55,276 nt of DNA from Candidatus Poribacteria bacterium (GCA_022827225.1 JAJDTJ010000041.1:1-55276); one strand, 5' to 3'. Positions 34,332 to 43,184 are shown, counted from the first letter of the stretch. Made by a program: numbers and translations. The notes: generated by a model not told the origin, from the letters alone.

Positions 34332-34435
34332 TTTTTAATTTTCCTTGCGGGAGAACGACGGGCGTTAAGATTTTTCCGTGCGTTTCTGAAATCTGAAGAA
34401 ACACCCAAGCAAAAACCCTGCGCCGTTGTTGCAGG
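34332..34435 (-). promoter_or_regulatory. Leader repeat with hairpin and Shine-Dalgarno (copy 2)
   Basis: Reading towards the HAD gene: a hairpin CCTGC-AACAACGGC-GCAGG (34417-34435), a variable middle, then CGTCGTTCTCCCGCAAGGAA ending at the TTG start. The copy at 45183-45268 has the same hairpin loop and the same end block; the copy at 11113-11205 shares the end block. Confidence 0.65.
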
Positions 34436-34456
34436 CTACAGGTTCGATTTGCAGCG

Positions 34457-35164
34457 TTAGTCGCGACCAGAAAGCAGCTTCGGCAACTCAGACAAGCTCC
34501 GAATTGTCTCCTTCCATCTGCCGACCTGTGTCCCGTCCCGGTCAATCAGTATTGGACGAATGCCGACATCTCGGGCCCCAACAATATCTGCTTCGTAGGT
34601 ATCCCCGACATGCACGGCTTCCTCCGCCGAAACACCGACTGCCGCGAGTGTATAGTTGAAGATGTGTGGATCCGGCTTTGCAGACCGGACACGTTCATCA
34701 TGTGAAGCGGTAATCGTGTCAAAATAGTCGGCAACTCCCAACCGTTCGGTGAGTGGGTCCAACGGCGTATCCCAATTGGAAACAATTGCTAACTTGAAAC
34801 CGGCATCTCGCAAATGCTCAAGGGTTGGGACAGTGTCATCGTAGAGTGTAGCAGCGTTGGCAGCAAAAAGGGAGTGCTCAGATTGTAGCAACTCCCACGT
34901 CATTTGGTCTAAGTAGTCTCGAACACCGAGTGCCGCCAGAAAATCTCGGTAACTCTCAATGATCTGCTGCATCGTCTCCAGAAGATCGTGGGTCATCGGA
35001 TCGGATCCCGACGCATCCGCATAGAGATTCCCGCGTGCCGTGTCATAGCGCTCCCACTCAATTTCACAAGCATACCGAGTTGCGATTTTTTGAACTCTCG
35101 GTCTAAGTGATTCTCCCCAAACCCCTAACGTCTGGTAAAAATCAAAGAAAACGGCTTTTATCAT
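34457..35164 (-). CDS. HAD-superfamily hydrolase (HDHD3/REG-2-like), copy B
   Basis: This 235-residue paralogue of copy A has identical motif order: V-F-F-D-F-Y-Q-T-L, S-N-W-D-T-P-L, R-S-A-K-P-D-P and V-G-D-T-Y-E-A-D. The cap region (about 20-95) is the most diverged part, suggesting different substrates. Like copy A it has Tyr at the second position of the D-x-D motif. It starts with a regular ATG. The two genes are separated by 125 bases holding the leader repeat, so copy A gets its own translation signal. Confidence 0.85.
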   Translation of the reverse strand: MIKAVFFDFYQTLGVWGESLRPRVQKIATRYACEIEWERYDTARGNLYADASGSDPMTHDLLETMQQIIESYRDFLAALGVRDYLDQMTWELLQSEHSLFAANAATLYDDTVPTLEHLRDAGFKLAIVSNWDTPLDPLTERLGVADYFDTITASHDERVRSAKPDPHIFNYTLAAVGVSAEEAVHVGDTYEADIVGARDVGIRPILIDRDGTQVGRWKETIRSLSELPKLLSGRD

Positions 35165-35264
35165 AATTTTAGAATCAAACGTCCTATCCCGTCAGAAATT
35201 ACCACTACGAAAGAGGTTTAAACACACCTATCAAACAGAACACGGAGGACGCTTATTACCTTTC

Positions 35265-36137
35265 TCATTCAAAGAGTGCTTCCGTGAAATCTTCAAGGCT
35301 TTTCACGTTAACAGCAATGAGAAGCAGCTGCTCAAGACGTTGCAGATCATCTATATTTTGAAGTGCCGGGGTGAGGGCACGCACCGCCTCTACGTGGAAT
35401 TTCGCGTTGAGTACTGCCATGAGACTCTTAAAAGTGGCTTCCTTGGCCCCTTGCTCAATAAACTTTTCGCGTTGGTGTTGGAAAACAGCAGATTCTTGCA
35501 TAAGTTCCTCCGGTATTTGTTCAAACAAGCCCCGGTCATAAACGAGGCTCCCGAAGAGGGAGAGCCCATAAAGCAATGTGCCTTTCATCGGTGGGTCAAC
35601 AGGTGTCGCTATTGTTGCATCAATACACTGCTGCACCCATTGATCAAGCGGCATCTCCTCAGGCGGTTTCATGAGTGGCGTAAACGGCAACAGACCTGGT
35701 GTTTGCGCTTCTAAAATTGATTGTCCCTCTATCTCAATCAACCGTATCACCTTATAGTTGAGCCGATAATCGTAGCCATTCCAACTATACGCATAGTGCC
35801 CTGGGTCGTTTTTGCCAGCGTCTGGATGAAAGTAGATAACGTTGGAATAGACATGCATCCGGTGTTCGCCGACGAGATAACCGTGATAGTGTGCGTTCCG
35901 GGCCCACATCGGTTTTTCCGTGCTGTCGCGGAGCTGTAATTCAATATGTAGAACAGCCTCGTGGGTGTCCAACCGGACGTGCTTTGTAATATCTGTACGA
36001 AAGGCACGGACCAGTTGTTGTTCGGTGTCAAGGTCGGCAAGCACCTCGACCTCCGAGACATTCAGGACAAACTGTGCAATTTCGTTGATTTGTTCATTCA
36101 GGATGTCTTTTCCGGTCGTATCGTATTCTTGTGCCAT
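35265..36137 (-). CDS. Rpn/PDDEXK-family putative nuclease
   Basis: The 290-residue protein resembles the Rpn (recombination-promoting nuclease) or DUF4351-type 'putative transposase' group. A PD-(D/E)XK-like core is visible near residues 20-62: T-D-I-T-K-H-V, then H-I-E-L-Q-L with the E-x-Q variant of the motif. Then come H-G-Y-L and Y-W/Y-S-x-V-I-Y-F segments and a helical C-terminal half containing I-E-Q-G-A-K-E-A. ATG at 36135-36137 was chosen; the frame is open 78 codons further, but that extension is low-complexity and lacks the family. These genes are often multicopy in bacteria and may act in DNA recombination. There is no adjacent partner. Confidence 0.7.
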   Translation of the reverse strand: MAQEYDTTGKDILNEQINEIAQFVLNVSEVEVLADLDTEQQLVRAFRTDITKHVRLDTHEAVLHIELQLRDSTEKPMWARNAHYHGYLVGEHRMHVYSNVIYFHPDAGKNDPGHYAYSWNGYDYRLNYKVIRLIEIEGQSILEAQTPGLLPFTPLMKPPEEMPLDQWVQQCIDATIATPVDPPMKGTLLYGLSLFGSLVYDRGLFEQIPEELMQESAVFQHQREKFIEQGAKEATFKSLMAVLNAKFHVEAVRALTPALQNIDDLQRLEQLLLIAVNVKSLEDFTEALFE

Positions 36138-36264
36138 GCAGGTATTATACAATAGATCACTGCCAAATGTCAAAGGGAAAATATCAGAAGAGTCACGCTG
36201 AATTCTTAGGATTCTTAGGAAGGAATATGAGAATGTGCATAGGCGTGGGTTAGGAGCATCTCCT

Positions 36265-36951
36265 TTAGTGATAGCGGGTCGGATCGGGGATACCTGCCTC
36301 TCTAAAGCCCTTTTTCCGAAGCAGGCAACTATCACAACCACCACAGGCGTTGCCTTCCGCGTCAGGATCATAGCAACTTAAGGTGAGACTATAATCGACA
36401 CCGAGCGCAGTACCGATTCGGATGATTTCCGCTTTCGTTTTATTAATCAGTGGGGCGCGGATTTTCAGTTTTGTTTTTCCTTCAACACCGGCTTGGGTTG
36501 CAAGGTTCGCCATCCTTTGATAGGCATCTATATATTCAGGACGACAATCCGGATAACCGCTATAATCAATAGCGTTAGCACCGATAAAAATGGTATCGGC
36601 GACGAGAACTTCAGCATAAGCGAGCGCGTAGGAGAGAAAAATCGTGTTCCGAGCAGGGACGTAAGTTATCGGTATGCTATCACCCATTTCTGCATCAGCT
36701 CTATCCTTCGGCACTTCAATATCTGCTGTCAAGGCTGAACCACCGAAGATACGCAGATCGATGTCAACGATCACGTGTTGTTTCACACCTAATGCTTTTG
36801 CTGCCTTTTCTGCAAACTGCAACTCTACCGTGTGCCGTTGCCCATACCGAAAACTCATTGCGTAGGTGTCATAACCTTCATCGCGTGCAAGGGCGAGTAC
36901 TGTTGTTGAATCTAAGCCGCCACTCAGTAAGACGACCGCCTTTTTAAACAC
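36265..36951 (-). CDS. queC: 7-cyano-7-deazaguanine synthase QueC
   Basis: QueC converts 7-carboxy-7-deazaguanine to preQ0 using ATP and ammonia, in queuosine and deazaguanine synthesis. The PP-loop motif L-S-G-G-L-D-S-T-T is at residues 8-16. The zinc-binding cysteines lie at the end: [17 protein letters not shown]. The length of 228 matches the family. The start is a GTG at 36949-36951, 4 bases after AGGAAA. The open frame extends 40 codons upstream, but those encode the GGAAG repeat E5 and are not family sequence. No other que gene is close and no preQ1 riboswitch was recognised. Confidence 0.92.
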   Translation of the reverse strand: MFKKAVVLLSGGLDSTTVLALARDEGYDTYAMSFRYGQRHTVELQFAEKAAKALGVKQHVIVDIDLRIFGGSALTADIEVPKDRADAEMGDSIPITYVPARNTIFLSYALAYAEVLVADTIFIGANAIDYSGYPDCRPEYIDAYQRMANLATQAGVEGKTKLKIRAPLINKTKAEIIRIGTALGVDYSLTLSCYDPDAEGNACGGCDSCLLRKKGFREAGIPDPTRYH

Positions 36952-36966
36952 TGATTTCCTTCCAAA

Positions 36967-37052
36967 GAGAAAGCGTGGAAGATTGGAAGGATGGAAGATT
37001 AGGTGGCAGAAAGTTCCTTCCAGCCTTCCGCTCTTCCGCCTTCCATCTTTAT
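36967..37052. repeat. GGAAG/CTTCC palindromic repeat E5
   Basis: GTGGAAGATTGGAAGGATGG opposes CCTTCCAGCCTTCCGCTCTT and CCTTCCATC. It fills the gap between queC and the jelly-roll gene. Read on the minus strand it yields the G-R-L-E-G ... H-P-S-N-L-P peptide that artificially extends the queC frame. Confidence 0.65.
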
Positions 37053-37057
37053 CGTTG

Positions 37058-37585
37058 CTATGCCCCTTCAAACTCTAATTTCGCGAAGCGGAGAAAAATA
37101 CCGCCACCCGGTCTAGCAAGGGGACCGTTGATCGCTAAGCATGCGATGACGTGTTTCGCACCAGGTTCCGCGCTTTCCGTAACAACGACGCGTTGCGGTG
37201 TATTAAAACCGGAGGCGGCACCACGTCCTGAATCCCCGAAAGCCAGATCAATTTCACCATCAACCCAGACTTCACCGTAGTCATCAATACACGTGTGGAA
37301 CCAGACCTGTGAACCGGCGACCGAAACCCCATCAACTTCTTCAGGAAGTGTCACGGTAATCCGATACCACCCGAAGCAGAGTCCCGATAAGATGACTTCC
37401 TGGATATTCTCACAAACCGGCCATCCTGAATCGTCATAATCGGCGAGGCGGGCAGATACTTCTGCCAACCGATCGACCAAGCCACCGTTGGGTTCACCCG
37501 GGACAAGTCCCTCGCCAAAACGCCACTGGGCATTTGTGAGTTCAAGATGTTCGGCATTTTCTAAATCAAGTTCTGCAATAATCAT
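37058..37585 (-). CDS. Jelly-roll (galactose-binding-like) domain protein
   Basis: The 175-residue protein has no enzymatic motif. Its pattern [17 protein letters not shown] near 95-111 and the preceding [11 protein letters not shown] resemble the sugar-binding jelly roll of glycoside hydrolase family 2 and related lectin-like domains. No signal peptide is present. ATG at 37583-37585 follows AGAGAGGAATACTA; the upstream extension is not favoured. It lies 37 bases downstream of the MFS transporter gene and is probably cotranscribed with it, suggesting a role linked to sugar uptake. Confidence 0.65.
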   Translation of the reverse strand: MIIAELDLENAEHLELTNAQWRFGEGLVPGEPNGGLVDRLAEVSARLADYDDSGWPVCENIQEVILSGLCFGWYRITVTLPEEVDGVSVAGSQVWFHTCIDDYGEVWVDGEIDLAFGDSGRGAASGFNTPQRVVVTESAEPGAKHVIACLAINGPLARPGGGIFLRFAKLEFEGA

Positions 37586-37622
37586 TAGTATTCCTCTCTT
37601 AGTTTGAAAGCAGCACAAACTT

Positions 37623-38807
37623 TTAGTTTGTACGCTCAATATTCGTCCACCAGAGTTTATAAGCAATACCTGTCGAAAAAATCAGGAAAATTCCTGCGAC
37701 AATAAACGGAACATGAACAGAGATGTAAACCAGAAAACCGCTTGCGACGTAACCAATCAGAAACCCAGTACTCCATGCAAGATGCGTGAGACCGACACCG
37801 TGTCCTTTCTCATCAGGTTCAGTAAATTCATTGATAAACCGCGGGATCGTCGTCGAAAGTGCCCACGCCGCACCCGCCCCGAGTATCCCAAGAACCTGCA
37901 GTGCAATGAAAGAATTATGAAAAAACGCCACCCCAAAAGCGAGCAGTGTAACGATTGTATTCGCCACAAGCGCAGGTGCCCGGTGTCCAACCACATCACA
38001 TATCCGCCCGACAAATAGTTGGCACCCGAAAGCGAACAAGAGACTGACTGCACCGTAGTACCCCGCCGCCTTCACGCCAGCAATACGTTCAATCAAGACC
38101 GGCATCAGCAGGTTCACGGACCCCCAATAATAAGTCGGCAAAACGCGTAAACCGATCAGCATCCGCATCTCTGACCGCCGAATCAGATTCAGGTATGCCG
38201 CGACGTTAAGCGTTGACTTCCATATCCCCTCACGCCTCCGTTGCGTATCCGTAAACTGTGCCAACCGAGGTAGAAAGAGGCACGCCCCGACAAACAGAAC
38301 ACCCGCCAGAACCGCCGCACCGATCCCAAAAGTACTATAACTCGTCCGGTCAATAACCTCACCCGCAACAGCGCTCCCAATTGCATTCCCGACAGTACTA
38401 CTGATGAAGTACAATCCTGTCGCTAACCCTAACCGCTCAGGAGTTACCGAACTAATGAGATAGGTTTGTCCGCCTGCGGTTTTAAAACCGGAAGCAATAC
38501 CTTCATAGCAGAGAATACCCCAAAGGAACAAAGGTATTTCTGTGGTGAACAGTGTCCCTATTACCACTGCCCCTGTCATTCCGATCAGCACAGTCGGTTT
38601 CCGTCCGAATCGATCGCAGAGCGTTCCGCCAATCAGTGCTGAGATGCCACCGAGTCCGATGGGCAAGGCGCGTAACAATGCAGCGAACAGGGGTGTCTCT
38701 TCTAAAATCGTCTCCGCATAGACCGGAAACAGCATCTGTACCGGTCCCGTCACCAAACCGACAACAAACACGATAGCGCAAAGAAGTATAAACCCGCGAC
38801 TCCACAT
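37623..38807 (-). CDS. Major facilitator superfamily transporter
   Basis: The 394-residue protein has 12 predicted membrane segments in two halves. The hallmark motif between segments 2 and 3 is visible as G-G-T-L-C-D-R-F-G-R-K-P (about residues 60-71), and a weaker counterpart V-G-R-I-C-D-V-V-G-H-R lies in the second half. A proton-coupled exporter or sugar/drug porter is likely; the substrate is not evident. The first segment starts directly at the N-terminus. The jelly-roll gene follows. Upstream is a block of short repeats separating it from the NuoE-NuoF fusion. Confidence 0.88.
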   Translation of the reverse strand: MWSRGFILLCAIVFVVGLVTGPVQMLFPVYAETILEETPLFAALLRALPIGLGGISALIGGTLCDRFGRKPTVLIGMTGAVVIGTLFTTEIPLFLWGILCYEGIASGFKTAGGQTYLISSVTPERLGLATGLYFISSTVGNAIGSAVAGEVIDRTSYSTFGIGAAVLAGVLFVGACLFLPRLAQFTDTQRRREGIWKSTLNVAAYLNLIRRSEMRMLIGLRVLPTYYWGSVNLLMPVLIERIAGVKAAGYYGAVSLLFAFGCQLFVGRICDVVGHRAPALVANTIVTLLAFGVAFFHNSFIALQVLGILGAGAAWALSTTIPRFINEFTEPDEKGHGVGLTHLAWSTGFLIGYVASGFLVYISVHVPFIVAGIFLIFSTGIAYKLWWTNIERTN

Positions 38808-38812
38808 CTTTA

Positions 38813-38916
38813 AGCCGTCAGCAATCAGCCATCAGCAGTCAGTAAACAAACTCTGGTTTATCAGGATCCCTCTTTACCGATAGCCGAAAGCAAAGCGACC
38901 TGATAGCCGATAGCCA
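38813..38916. repeat. Block of short CAGCCATCAGC/GATAGCCGATAGCC repeats
   Basis: CAGCAATCAGCCATCAGCAG and GATAGCCGATAGCCATTAAC lie side by side. The second unit begins at the stop codon of the NuoE-NuoF fusion, and may have replaced its last codons. Similar strings occur at 23067-23106. Confidence 0.55.
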
Positions 38917-40551
38917 TTAACAAAAATAGCGTATCAGACTGTCTGTGATGTTTGGTGCGGCGGTGCCGAGTCCACAGGCACTTGTTGCCTTCATAACGGC
39001 TCCAATCTCCGAGATCAGTGCCTCCGAATCCGCCCCTAACGGTGTCGATAAAAGCTCTGTCAACCGCTGTGTACCGATACGGCACGGAAAACATTTTCCG
39101 CAAGACTCCTCCGCAAAAAATTCCATCGCATTGCGGGCGACATCAAGCATATCTCGCGTCTCGTCGAAAACCATGATTCCCGCTGCCCCAAGCATCGCAC
39201 CCACCTTTTGGAAACTCGGTTCATCAATCGTGATATTCAGGTCGTCTCCAGCGATAAACCCTCCAGAAAGTCCGGCTGTCGTAATCGCTTGAATTTCGTG
39301 TCCCTCCGGTGCCCCACCTGCCCACTGATAGAGAAGTGTCCTCAACGGAAGTCCGAACGGGACCTCGTAATTTCCGGGTCTCTGAATGTCGCCAGAGAGG
39401 CTAATAATCTTTGTGCCTGCCAAGTTTTCATCACAGCTGAGCCCTTTATACCATGCTGCGCCGTGCCGTATAATTTGCACTGCGGCAGCGAGCGTCTCTA
39501 CATTGTTCACTGCAGTCGGTAGGTTCTCAAACCCATGCGTCACAGGATAGGGCGGACGATTCCGTGGAAATGGATGTTTTCCTTCAAGGCTATTCAACAA
39601 CGATCCTTCTTCACCGCAAACGTAAGCCCCAGCACCGCGTCGAATATAGATATGGAAGTCAAAATCTTCACCGAGGATTGAACCTGCAAGCAGCCCCGCT
39701 GCCTCCGCTTCCGACAAAGCACGTTCGAGTATCTTTAAAGTTTCTGGATACTCATATCGGAGATAGATAAAGCCGCGCGTCGCACCCGTCGCGTAGGCGG
39801 CGAGGGTCATCCCTTCAATCACAGCGTGCGGTGCATAATCAAGAATAACCCGATCTTTAAAACAGCCCGGTTCGCCTTCATCAGCATTGCAGACGATCGT
39901 TTTCGGTTCCCCTGGGGCATTGAAGACCGATTCCCACTTCATACCTGTCGGAAACCCGGCACCACCTCTACCCGCAAGTTGACTCTCCTTAAGCGTCTCA
40001 ATCACATCTGTTGGTGTAAGCGTTGTTACCGCCTGTGTCAACGCTTCATAGCCACCGGTGCGTCGGTAGCCTGTTAGTGTATTGCGTTCGGGTTCGCGAA
40101 TTTCAGCGAAGATACACTCTTCGCCATCGCCGGGATATGGAGGCGGTAAAGGGGAGGATTGTACGGAGAGGGTGTCCGCTCGCTTTCCAACAAATACCTG
40201 ATGTCCCTTCAGCACCGGCACGCAATCGTCGCACCTTCCAGCACACGGCATTTCGGTCGCGCCTTCGTCTTTGAGTGCCTCAAGGATCTCCAGACCACCT
40301 TGCAATCGGCAGACAGGTCCCGTACAGACGCGCGGTGAGCTCTGGCCCGGTGCCTCACGCGCAAAATGGTGGTAAAACGTTAGCGTCCCAAAAAGCTCAG
40401 CCAACGGAATCCGAAGTCCGACAGCAATGGCGCGAAGGACTGCCTCCGAGATAAACCCGTCTCGGTCATGGAAGGCGTGCAGTAATGACAGCAATGGCGC
40501 GGGTTCATCGCGCCACTGGGCAATCACTTCTCGATTCGTCGGGGCTGTCAT
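38917..40551 (-). CDS. NuoE-NuoF fusion, NAD(P)H-oxidising diaphorase subunit
   Basis: The 544-residue protein joins a thioredoxin-like [2Fe-2S] domain (C76, C81, C103, C107) to a NuoF-like flavin subunit. The latter has the FMN/NADH segments G-R-G-G-A-G-F-P-T-G near 190, C-N-A-D-E-G-E-P-G near 215 and G-A-Y-V-C-G-E-E-G near 310, and the [4Fe-4S] site S-C-G-K-C-x-P-C near 490 with a further Cys in A-C-G-L-G. Such fusions are the diaphorase part of NAD-linked formate dehydrogenases (FdsB-like) and of soluble hydrogenases (HoxF-like). Neither a formate dehydrogenase nor a hydrogenase gene is nearby. The protein ends right after L-I-R-Y-F-C, earlier than usual. Upstream GGAGAAATAG sets the start. 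Confidence 0.88.
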   Translation of the reverse strand: MTAPTNREVIAQWRDEPAPLLSLLHAFHDRDGFISEAVLRAIAVGLRIPLAELFGTLTFYHHFAREAPGQSSPRVCTGPVCRLQGGLEILEALKDEGATEMPCAGRCDDCVPVLKGHQVFVGKRADTLSVQSSPLPPPYPGDGEECIFAEIREPERNTLTGYRRTGGYEALTQAVTTLTPTDVIETLKESQLAGRGGAGFPTGMKWESVFNAPGEPKTIVCNADEGEPGCFKDRVILDYAPHAVIEGMTLAAYATGATRGFIYLRYEYPETLKILERALSEAEAAGLLAGSILGEDFDFHIYIRRGAGAYVCGEEGSLLNSLEGKHPFPRNRPPYPVTHGFENLPTAVNNVETLAAAVQIIRHGAAWYKGLSCDENLAGTKIISLSGDIQRPGNYEVPFGLPLRTLLYQWAGGAPEGHEIQAITTAGLSGGFIAGDDLNITIDEPSFQKVGAMLGAAGIMVFDETRDMLDVARNAMEFFAEESCGKCFPCRIGTQRLTELLSTPLGADSEALISEIGAVMKATSACGLGTAAPNITDSLIRYFC

Positions 40552-40634
40552 CTATTTCTCCAATAGGGCATACCAGAATAATTTTTTTCTGTATCTTATC
40601 AATTTTTCGACTTCGCGTCAACGCTTTTTTGACT

Positions 40635-41453
40635 TCACTCGGGAACATCGACTTTAAAGCCATCTATAAGTTCGTTCAACGCTTTTCGCTGTCCGTGGTC
40701 GCGGCTCCCAAGTTCGTGAAGTGCTTCTGGGATTTCGTCCTTATGTGCGTCAAACGGAGGCCACAAGGAGGTGTCTACATGATGAAACTGTTTCGCATAG
40801 ATCCAACGTAAAAACACCGTCATCCGTGGATAATCTTCGTGGGTCCAGCGTCGTCCAGCGTGCCGAAGGTTCGGCAGAAATACGATGAAATCGCCAGCGT
40901 TCACTGGGACGTTGTGAACCATTGGTAGCGGGTCATCCATCGTGATGTGTTCAGGATACTGGAAGTTGGATTTGTGGCTTCCGGGAATGCAGGCAAATCC
41001 GTTGCCGGGTGGCACATCGACTAACGAAACGGAGAGATTGAAAAAGCTTGCGAAGATTTCATCGTTAGCGACCTGGTATTGGTGGTGTGGACTTCTAAAC
41101 CAGCCTTTATGCCCGCCGTGTAGTTCCAAACCGTCTGCATTTGGGTAACAGATATTCGCTACAACATCGAAAACTCGCGGATAGTTCCACGTCAACGCAG
41201 TCACCACGCGCAAGATTTCTGGGTTCAAGATGAGCCGTTGGAACGCTTCATGCCCGTAGTGCATGTTGTAGACCCACCACGGTTTTCCTTCTGGTGTGTT
41301 GATCCGCATAGGTGGCTTGAAATCTGCCTCGTCCCATTCGTACCACTCAAACATCTGTGCTTTCATGAGCTCAACATCGGATCTTGGCACAGCGTTGCGC
41401 ACGACAAAATAGCCGAGCAGATCAAGGTGCCACTTCTCTTCCTGCGTCAGCAT
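40635..41453 (-). CDS. PhyH-family protein with HxG in place of HxD
   Basis: The 272-residue protein has the PhyH fold (Y-F-V-V-R-N-A-V near residue 15; F-A-C-I-P-G-S-H-K-S-N near 153-163; distal His198 followed by Arg in E-D-Y-P-R). At the iron-binding H-x-D position it reads H112-G113-G114. Its neighbour paralogue has H-R-D at the aligned place. Loss of the acidic ligand is the hallmark of Fe/2-oxoglutarate halogenases, but it also occurs in PhyH subfamilies of unknown activity. The start overlaps the end of the upstream paralogue by 7 bases, so both are probably translated together. Confidence 0.82.
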   Translation of the reverse strand: MLTQEEKWHLDLLGYFVVRNAVPRSDVELMKAQMFEWYEWDEADFKPPMRINTPEGKPWWVYNMHYGHEAFQRLILNPEILRVVTALTWNYPRVFDVVANICYPNADGLELHGGHKGWFRSPHHQYQVANDEIFASFFNLSVSLVDVPPGNGFACIPGSHKSNFQYPEHITMDDPLPMVHNVPVNAGDFIVFLPNLRHAGRRWTHEDYPRMTVFLRWIYAKQFHHVDTSLWPPFDAHKDEIPEALHELGSRDHGQRKALNELIDGFKVDVPE

Positions 41454-42319
41454 AATTCCTCTCCCTTTTCCATCTTTTCAAGGATCCGTTTGGCAAACCC
41501 CTTTTCGCTCCGTTGAACGGATTCTAATTCGTATTGATCGTCAGAAATGCAGTGCCGGTGTGCTTCTATAGGGAGGTTATAGTTCTCATTGAAGTAGAAA
41601 CTGAATTGGTAGCGATTGAAGACGACCCGGCGCGGATAATCTTCCTTCCAAAACTTTGCACCGTGCATCAGTCGCGATGAAAAAATGAGGCAATCGCCTG
41701 CCTTCAATTCAAACGTAATTGCAGGTGCCCATTCATTATCAATGTCAAGCGTCGGAGGTAGTTTGATCTGCGATTTATGTGTGCCAGGGATGCACATAAA
41801 ACCGTTGTCCTTCGGGACATCAACGAGCGTTATGGCGGTGTTGACATAATTGCTGTAGATCTGACCGTTTCCGGCTTGGTAATCGTTATGCGGGTTACGG
41901 AACCCGTCAGGAAAGTCAAAACCGCTCGTGTCGCGGTGAAGTCTCTCCTTTTCGCCTTCGGGGATAGGACGTTGCCTCTGTAAGACGAGGGCGCAATTGA
42001 AAAGTCTCGGACGGTTCCACATCAAGCCCATCACAATCCGTAAGGCTTTCTCGTTGAGCGACAACCGCTCGAAAATCCGATCACCGTATTGAACATTGTT
42101 TAGCACACCGCTGTATTCGTCTTGGGTGACATTCACAGGTTTAGGGACGATTTCAGGCTGCGCAAACCATCTATTTGCAATCTCAAGCACCTGTTCTACT
42201 TCTGCCGGCGATACCACCTGCCGAAGCACCAGATAGCCGAACAAATCGTAGTGCCACTTCTCTTCTTCTGTTAGCGTAGAGGAGAGATCAATAGCACTGT
42301 CTTCGCCGCGAATTAACAT
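41447..42319 (-). CDS. Phytanoyl-CoA dioxygenase (PhyH) family protein
   Basis: The 290-residue protein is a PhyH-type Fe/2-oxoglutarate oxygenase with a canonical H128-R129-D130, the common F-M-C-I-P-G-T-H-K-S-Q segment, a distal His in R-L-M-H-G-A, and an Arg pair (Y-P-R-R-V-V-F) for the cosubstrate. It is a paralogue of the following gene, with about the same length and motif spacing, but keeps the iron ligand that gene lacks. GGAGAC is 4 bases before the ATG. Its last codons contain the start and Shine-Dalgarno (GAGAGGAAT) of the next gene. Substrate unknown. Confidence 0.87.
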   Translation of the reverse strand: MLIRGEDSAIDLSSTLTEEEKWHYDLFGYLVLRQVVSPAEVEQVLEIANRWFAQPEIVPKPVNVTQDEYSGVLNNVQYGDRIFERLSLNEKALRIVMGLMWNRPRLFNCALVLQRQRPIPEGEKERLHRDTSGFDFPDGFRNPHNDYQAGNGQIYSNYVNTAITLVDVPKDNGFMCIPGTHKSQIKLPPTLDIDNEWAPAITFELKAGDCLIFSSRLMHGAKFWKEDYPRRVVFNRYQFSFYFNENYNLPIEAHRHCISDDQYELESVQRSEKGFAKRILEKMEKGEELC

Positions 42320-42355
42320 ACTGTCTCCTACTTCTCCCAGTTCAAAGCCATATTC

Positions 42356-42949
42356 CTAAAAATGAAAGGTTATACTGGCATTTTCCCCGCCTGGTGTGGC
42401 GGCAGTGGAAATCTTCGATTCAGCGACAACTCTATCTTTAACTGTATCAACGAGCTCACATTGGAAGCCGAGCTCGCCATCAGTGTCATGCGAAAATTCG
42501 CCGCGCAAAAGGTAGATCCCCCCGGCTTTCACATTCGCAGACAATGTTGACAGAATTTGCCTGTCTCTCAGCTTATGCTCATGAAAAGCTTCGTATATAA
42601 CCGCGAGTGACATGTTGTGTTTTCCGGGGACAACCAAAACCTCGTCAATGGCGGGGTCTTTGCCCAACTCAATTTTCTCACTTAAGGCTAGCCTACCATC
42701 AATTCGCAACACGATAAGGTCCGGCCGTTGTATCCATTCACCCTCTGTATCAATTTGGATAATGGCGAGTTCAGATTTTGGCAACTGCGGTACCTCATAC
42801 ACACGCTCCGACACAAAAAGCGTGCCACAGCCGATAAACAGCAGAGACAAGAGGATACCTATGAGTAGAATAAAGATGCTCAATTTTGGTTTCATCTGTC
42901 GAGTCCTGGTGCTATTAATGTAATGGTGCATCCACTTATTGCGCTTCAT
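42356..42949 (-). CDS. Putative lipoprotein
   Basis: The 197-residue protein has a long basic N-terminus, a hydrophobic stretch (I-F-I-L-L-I-G-I-L-L-S-L-L-F) and a lipobox-like I-G-C near residue 41. The Cys would be lipidated and the rest exported to the envelope. The mature part is beta-rich with no recognised domain. ATG at 42947-42949 is chosen because AGGTGG lies 8 bases upstream; ATG at 42893-42895 would give a shorter, more typical signal peptide. The gene stands alone between PhyH genes and a divergently oriented promoter. Confidence 0.65.
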   Translation of the reverse strand: MKRNKWMHHYINSTRTRQMKPKLSIFILLIGILLSLLFIGCGTLFVSERVYEVPQLPKSELAIIQIDTEGEWIQRPDLIVLRIDGRLALSEKIELGKDPAIDEVLVVPGKHNMSLAVIYEAFHEHKLRDRQILSTLSANVKAGGIYLLRGEFSHDTDGELGFQCELVDTVKDRVVAESKISTAATPGGENASITFHF

Positions 42950-43067
42950 TCTCTTTTCCACCTACAATTTGGATAGATTTAACTTGGTGTAACTATACGA
43001 CTTGAGGGTATTTTTGTCAACTGAAATTGCTGGCATCAGTATGGACTTTTAGTCGTGGTCTTATCTC

Positions 43068-43096
43068 TTGACATGAATGCGGAATTGACGGATAAT
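43068..43096 (+). promoter_or_regulatory. Sigma-70 type promoter for DUF6807-like gene
   Basis: TTGACA and GATAAT are 17 bases apart. Transcription would begin near 43103, giving an 80-base leader before the TTG start at 43185. Confidence 0.6.
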
Positions 43097-43184
43097 CTAA
43101 GCAGCAATGGCAAGGTTATATCCATTGATAATAATAGAATGAATCTAAAGTTAACGGCTCGCTTAACTGAATAGGAGTTAACCA

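Noticed and set aside
36952..37071. 40-codon N-terminal extension of QueC
   Set aside because: These codons are the GGAAG repeat E5. QueC family proteins start right at the GTG at 36951, which has a good ribosome site.
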